DNA of 64,000 nucleotides from Liolophura sinensis (lineage: Eukaryota; Mollusca; Polyplacophora; Chitonida; Chitonidae), in assembly GCF_032854445.1 (NCBI RefSeq), contig NC_088299.1, positions 8,859,608 to 8,923,607 of the forward strand. The letters are read 5' to 3'. Under the pieces are notes generated by a model. That model did no database searches. It worked only from the letters and a program-made list of their open reading frames with translations, and had not been told where the DNA came from. The position numbers were made by a program, and so were the translations under genes. The number at the start of each line of letters is the position of its first letter. Position 1 is the stretch's first letter. Shown here one piece after another: positions 58,615-64,000 of this stretch.

Positions 58615-58913
58615 TTTGAATACGTGTACTCAACAAAAATAAAAACGATAATCACCGTTCACACGACTCAGTACCAAGTGTGTCCACCGTTAGCATCACG
58701 AACTGTGATTACAGGTCACTCACTTTTCACGCTGCCATAACTCCTAAACCATTGTCCTAAAATGTAAAAGTTTTTTGGATATGGATGCCACAAATGGTAA
58801 GAAATAGCTGCCCTAATTGTTGAGTTAGCACGTTATTTAATACTGAGTAAAACAATATAAAATTGTTTCTTGCGTTTGTATTTTTTATTGAGTATACTTT
58901 GTTATATGGAAAC

Positions 58914-58985
58914 ATTAATGAGTACGGCGTTAAACACTCAAAAAAAACAAAACAACAAAAACAAAATGAACAAATAGATTAATAA
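58914..58985 (+). repeat. SINE-like tail
   Basis: AATGAGTACGGCGTTAAACAC followed by A-rich AAAACAAAAC sequence, a tail variant distinct from the (AAAT)n type. Confidence 0.55.
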
Positions 58986-59159
58986 ATCTATTGCCAACCT
59001 TACTAACAAAATTCCTCACGTGTGACTACAGATTGGTCTTCAGCATTGCATTGGTCTAAAACAAGTGGTCTTCATCTTAAGATTAGGCAAACGGCCAAAC
59101 GAACGAGCACAGGAATCAAGAAATTCCCTTCCCATGTTCGGCGTTGAACTCGCATTTAG

Positions 59160-59375
59160 TGTTCCAGCGGTTGAGACTGATTAAAAACTGACTGGTGCTT
59201 AACGCGGTGCTCAAGAGTTTTCCAGTGATATGGTAGCTACAATAAGTAAACTACCAACCTAAGTTTCAACCGAAACAGCGAGGGCTAGATTCGAACTTCT
59301 TAGCGACCATATTAGTCAAATGATTGATAATCGTAGCGAAATAGTGCTTTAACCACTTGAGCCATCGTACCTTAA
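59160..59375 (-). mobile_element. further tRNA-like SINE, minus strand, old
   Basis: The plus strand starts with a tail-like 'TGGTGCTTAACGCGGTGCTC' and ends in a tRNA-like head (minus strand: GATGGCTCAAGTGGTTAAAG and AAGTTCGAATCTAGCCCT). The body differs from the other SINE types. A fragment also occurs at 54.56 kb. Confidence 0.65.
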
Positions 59376-59402
59376 CACTGAAGATTTAAATATGATATGA
59401 TT

Positions 59403-59495
59403 AAAGACGTACAGCATAGAGAGTAAAACTAGAGCAGCGGCAACAGAATGATAGTTGGCTAGTAGTTACACGTAATAGTTGAAATACGGCCTCAT
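59403..59495 (+). repeat. unassigned dispersed repeat, copy G
   Basis: 'GACGTACAGCATAGAGAGTA' to 'GAAATACGGCCTCATG', then a SINE begins. Only the 5' third is present. Confidence 0.75.
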
Positions 59496-59690
59496 GTTTA
59501 TTTATTTGAGTAGTGTTTTACGCCATATTCAGGAATATTTTATTTATATAACTCCGGACAGCATTTCTGTGGGGATAAAACCGAGCAGAATCTGGTGGTG
59601 GGGGGTGAATCCACGTCCATCCAGACAGGCCTGCTGGCAGGCCTTCCAACGTACATACACGTTCAGAGAGGAAGCTAATGTGAGCTAGTC
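59496..59690 (-). mobile_element. SINE body and tail, minus strand
   Basis: GTTTATTTATTTGAGTAG to GTTCAGAGAGGAAGC. The head is lost. It begins at almost the same point of the dispersed repeat as the SINE that abuts copy F. Confidence 0.85.
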
Positions 59691-60460
59691 ATGAGGGTAA
59701 AATGAGTAAACTCCATGGAGAAGGCAGTAAATAAGCTGATATCTCAACTAATGAAAAGATAACAGGTGAAGACAATTTTACAACGCGAATAATTTAGATG
59801 CCGTGAAGTTGATAACCTTACAGGTCTCCATATTGCATGAAGTGCATATTTATGGGTACAAGCATACTGGTATTCCCATGGTTGACGCGTAACCCACTTA
59901 AGCTGACACATCTCCAAGTTATCACAATTTTATTACGGTTATTAAGATGTTAGACAGGGCGAGACTCTGTCTCCATCTTCATTTTCATATTATATATATA
60001 TATATATATAATAAATAAGCGCCTTCTTAACTTTCTACATCCTGTTATATTCCAACTGCAGTTTCAAACTTAATGTTATTTCCAAGGAATATGAATATGA
60101 ATGTCCACAGAGGCCTTTATATAGGATATGTGTTGCCAGTAACTTAGGGACATGTTACGTACATGTCAAAACAGGCAGTGGTTTAGTAACATGGCATAAT
60201 ACATGGATAGACTGTTGCTGGGAACATGGTCGTACATGTATAAAGCTGTTAAGTAGCGAACAACAGATTAATCTGTACCTGAGAGTGTCTATCCGCAGGG
60301 CGACTAGTGACGATGCGTCTTTATTAGCATCAAACGGATGACCCTGCAGATAATCTGTGACATAATATTTGTAGATATACAATGAGTAATATATACAATG
60401 AGTAATAAAAATGAACTGGTTTAACATTCCACAAAATGGACATTCCTTCATTACCATCTA

Positions 60461-60610
60461 CATGCTTGATTCCTCTCCAGTTGTAAGTGGAAAGGTCTGG
60501 CAACAGCCTGCGGATGATCGTGGGTTTCCCCCGGGATCTGCCCGGTTTCCTCCCACCATAATGCCGTATAAGTGAAATATTATTGAGTTCGGCGTAAAAC
60601 ACCAATCAAA

Positions 60611-60653
<43 letters not shown>

Positions 60654-60655
60654 AT
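60461..60655 (+). mobile_element. 5'-truncated SINE with 11 bp target-site duplication
   Basis: Starts at CATGCTTGATTCCTCTCC and ends in about 50 bp of AAAT. Flanked by ATTACCATCTA at 60450-60460 and 60656-60666. Confidence 0.95.
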
Positions 60656-60992
60656 ATTACCATCTAGCCCTTTTCTTACTTGAAATAATATGATTGGTGT
60701 TTATTTTCGATGCTCAAAATATAATTTTTAAAATTTTTATCTCAATTTCAAACCACTAGCAATCAAACGACATTTCATATTTTAATTTCTAGCATTATAT
60801 ATTTTGAACAGTCACAAGACTGAAAAACAGTTAGGACTTTTTTTCACAAGGAAGAATATTCTGTTCGCGGACTTTGTTTTAATGAATGGAAGCAAGTGAA
60901 AATTTTTGTTTGATATTTAAATTTAAAATAGATTTCTTACCAAAAAATTCTGTAATGAAATATAACAGTACAAATGACACAATGTATGAAGA

Positions 60993-61262
60993 TGAGTGAG
61001 TGAGTGCTTGGGGTTTAACGTCGTACTTAACAATTATATGACGACGAAGGAATCCTTAGAGTGCACGTAATGTGCCTCCTTGTTGCAGGACGGATTTCCA
61101 CCGCACTTTTATCTATTGCTGCTTCAGCCGAGCTATTATACTGATACAGGTCAACCAGTCGTTGCACTATCCCCTTCATGCTGAACGCCAAGCGAGGAAG
61201 TTACAACTTCCTCTTTTAAGGTTGACCCTGGCTCTACCGCCTCCGAAGAGAACGGTTGCATG
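60993..61262 (-). mobile_element. second SINE family, minus strand
   Basis: The plus strand reads GTGCTTGGGGTTTAACGTCG, ATGTGCCTCCTTGTTGCAGG, GGTCAACCAGTCGTTGCACT, GCCAAGCGAGGAAGTTACAA, the reverse complement of the copy at 9.7-10.05 kb, here with a short internal deletion and with the head partly lost. Confidence 0.85.
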
Positions 61263-61299
61263 AAGGTGTTACAAGAAACTGATTCTATTGCTTTACAAT

Positions 61300-61450
61300 T
61301 AAAGAATTGCAGCACATAGCATGTAGAGGGAAAACAAGAGCAGAGACAATAATGTGTTAACTGGCACGCGTAGCCAATGAAATAAGGCCTTTTGTCAATT
61401 TACCTCAGTTAGAGTTTTTGTTCTATAACTGTTCATGCTTAAACATTATC
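61300..61450 (+). repeat. unassigned dispersed repeat, copy H
   Basis: 'CACATAGCATGTAGAGGGAA', 'CTTTTGTCAATTTACCTCAG', 'TATAACTGTTCATGCTTAAA'. Right half missing. Confidence 0.75.
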
Positions 61451-61933
61451 GAATTATCGAATTATTCGTCCTGTTTTATAAAACATTGCTCTCTGTCTAA
61501 TTACAAAATGACATATGGTTACAACAACAACCAGCAGAAATGGCTTGTATTGGCGTACACACAACCAGAAACCAAACATTGTTCAGAATCTCGCTTTGTC
61601 GACTGATCATCTCTCTGGTCGAAGTGTCGTTTCCTTGTTCAATTCTTGACCATATCTTGACTGATTTTGGGTGATATTTTGCACTGTTTATTGATATTCC
61701 AATTTTTCCAATGGTCTAATTTTCGAAAGTCTATACAACATTATTCAACGTCTGTCTAGCACGAGAATGTACGGTACTAGTAGGTCATAAAACTTTTAAC
61801 ATTGCATGAAAAATAAACACACTTAATAAATCTATCCATAATTACAGAAAAAATAAAGAACCCAAGAGCGCCATAAAATTATTTTTTCTAAATTATTGTG
61901 GGAAAATCTCATGATGTGAGATGTTTTATCGGG

Positions 61934-61941
61934 TATAAAAG
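61934..61941 (+). promoter_or_regulatory. TATA box of the protease gene
   Basis: TATAAAAG preceded by CGGG, 62 bp upstream of the ATG at 61996. This predicts transcription starting near 61960-61970 and a 5' UTR of about 30 nt. Confidence 0.75.
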
Positions 61942-61995
61942 TCCCTCACTTATTCTTCGGAGCACACTCGCTTGTGAGAACATTCCAGAATCAAA

Positions 61996-63720
61996 ATGGT
62001 GTCCAAACTGCTCCTCTGCTGCTTCCTCGCCTTTGTGACTGGTAATTCCATTCCAGGTAAATATTCATCAGCAAATCTCTCGTCACTAGTTAGTAGTGTC
62101 GAAATAATAATCACCTATTTTTTTAGGTTGGGAGTTGTGAGCAAACTACTGTCAAAGCTTACACCCATAATTACATGTATAAGACTAGGCTCATGTTTAT
62201 CAACGGTCTTAAGATTCAAGTCAAATATTCAAACACAACTACAGTTAGCACGTTTTGCTTTAGAAAGTTTAAAGACAAGGAAAACTTTAAAATAAAGTAT
62301 TTTTCAGAAGAAAAACCATACTGTCCAGGAATATAATTTAAAAGATTTATTTTTTTACAATTTTTGTAACCGACTAAATGCATTTTAAACATAGGATTGT
62401 ACGATGGTTTGTTGGGACCCAGAGGGTATCACTGGCGCCACACCAATATTTTTGGCATGGAAAAGTTCGTTTCAAGGTCCATTGTTGAATGCATTCATAG
62501 CTCTAAATGAAAATGCATAGGAGTGATGAAATATAGCAATACATCAGTGTCAAATGACAAAAAGTTGAAGTAACATCAATGGTCCCAATATGGTCAGAAA
62601 AGGCAACGGTAGAATCCGGTAGAAGAAGTTTAAAATGCATTTTACCAGGTCAAAAATATTCTAAAAAAATATGGCCTTTCACCTGACATATACTTCATGC
62701 TAGTGTGTTCTTTGTTCTTAAAGTTTGTGCACTTTTTACAACAGAACAATGTACCAATCGCAATTTGAGGTCTTTCCAGCTCTGAATTTTATGGGTATGC
62801 AATTTATAACTTAAGCCTGAAGTTCCTTGACACTTATCACTGGCCACTGGTGAGTATCAGTGAAGTTTACTTGTTACCATCATGACTTATGGCTTACGAA
62901 TCTCAATGATCCATCATTCCATGGAAGATTTTCAAGACGTGAATCATAAACTGTAGTAACTTTCTTAAACTATGGCTACCGCATACATCAGTTGATCAGT
63001 TTTCTTAACTATGCATATTTACCTGAAACTGCGGTAACTGCCAGTGGTAATCGCACACCGTTACATAATATTCTGTTCAAAACACACATCATTTTATGAT
63101 TATAAAATTAATTAACTTTTCAGTTGAGTCGGACATCGACGACGAATATGACGACCCCGTCCTGAACTTCGACGACCCCATCCTGAAGATTGTCGGTGGC
63201 TCAGTGGCGTCACGTGGACAGTTCCCATGGCAACTACATCTGAGGAGAAATGGCGCCTTCACGTGCGGAGCTGTCTTGATCTCATCTACCCGTGCTCTTA
63301 CTGCTGCCCATTGCCTCAGCTCTGTGAGTGAAAGGAAACCTTTACAGACGTTCTCTTTGCCTTGATGGGATGTGGAAGGACCGACTCTTTTTTTATAAAA
63401 TAAGAGGACTTAAAACCCATGCGTTTTTGTTCTAACTCCTTTCCTTAATATTGGCAACAGTAAAATGTTGACCAAGCCTGTCTGCAACTCATATAATAGC
63501 TCATCTTTATACCGAAAAATGAATAAACTTTGCCAACGTAGATGTACGGCTTTATTTGTATATCAGTGCAATCCACGGTTGTTACAGTATAGTTTGAACC
63601 GTCTGATGGTTTGTCTTCAATTTTCGTTTTCAGGGAACGTACACAGCCACAGCTGGAGAACATAGTCCTTCTACCACCAGTGGTAACGAAGTCACCCGTA
63701 CTGTGTCTTCATGGACGAGG
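61996..63720 (+). CDS. secreted trypsin-like serine protease (S1 family), 5' part
   Basis: Three exons join in phase: 61996-62056, 63124-63323 and 63634-63720, with GT-AG borders (CCAG/GTAAAT, TTTTCAG, TCT/GTGAGT, GTTTTCAG, AGG/GTAAGA). The product starts with a signal peptide (MVSKLLLCCFLAFVTG), then an acidic propeptide rich in D and P. The activation site is DPILK-IVGG (K42/I43), so cleavage needs a trypsin-like enzyme. The catalytic-His motif is TAAHC (H83), with C68-C84 as the usual disulfide. Asp and Ser of the triad must lie beyond the window. An AG at 63944 could start exon 4 (reads HQYRENI) but meets TAA at 63966. The role is extracellular proteolysis, digestive or defence; the substrate is unknown. 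Confidence 0.85.
62057..63123 (+). other. intron 1 of the protease gene
   Basis: 1,067 bp with GTAAAT and TTTTCAG ends. No repeat or nested gene was recognised in it. Confidence 0.8.
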
Positions 63721-64000
63721 GTAAGATGTTTCTCCTCTTTAAGATTTCACAAACACTGGGACACTTTTGTCTTAAACATTAGTGAGTACGTAAAATGAAC
63801 TTTTCCTGAAAGTTTCCGCTGATATTACAAGCATTTTCAGTTGAAGGCATGAGACACGCAAAGTGTCAGCTTAACCACTTTTCTTTACGATGTAACTATT
63901 ATCAGTTTCAAGGAAATTTGAATTTACTGTCTTTTTCTTATTAGCACCAATACAGAGAAAATATATAAAGAACTCTGGTCATATTATACCTGACAAATAA

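Overview
The window is eukaryotic nuclear DNA from an animal, most likely a mollusc or another lophotrochozoan such as a brachiopod. The grounds are AT-rich sequence, genes split by GT-AG introns, Toll-like receptors, a chymotrypsin-fold protease, intron-bearing tRNA genes, and more than thirty copies of tRNA-derived SINEs of the kind I know from bivalve and gastropod genomes. The species cannot be named from sequence alone. No bacterial, CRISPR, LTR-retroelement or virus-like feature was recognised.

Layout. 1-3.5 kb: micro- and minisatellites. 3.6-6.5 kb (+): a single-exon Toll-like receptor with a long Thr/Ser-rich stalk. 6.5-25.5 kb: a gene-poor spacer of SINEs, a TIR-flanked DNA element (7.43-8.29 kb), a foldback repeat family, an unassigned dispersed repeat and two minisatellites. 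25.5-27.5 kb (-): a second Toll-like receptor, inverted relative to the first and nearly identical to it over the membrane and TIR part. 27.5-38 kb: SINEs and minisatellites (16 bp and 63 bp units). 38-49 kb: four intact tRNA-Ile(UAU) genes with introns plus one truncated copy, all on the minus strand and carried on diverged segmental duplications; a 5'-truncated CR1/Jockey-type LINE splits this array. 51.7-55.7 kb (-): a two-exon gene for an all-helical ARM/HEAT-like protein. 55.7-61.9 kb: SINEs and other repeats. 61.9-64 kb (+): the 5' part of a secreted trypsin-like protease gene with a TATA box.

The genes do not form a pathway. The receptors belong to innate sensing (TIR-domain signalling), the tRNA array to translation of AUA codons, and the protease to the secretory route. 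What links the window is repeat activity. SINEs carry clear target-site duplications, lie in sense just after the stop codons of two genes, and have a tRNA-like head resembling the intron-bearing tRNA-Ile(UAU) genes found in the same window.

All boundaries were read by eye without alignment software. Repeat edges are good to about 5-20 bp, unless a target-site duplication or terminal inverted repeat fixes them.
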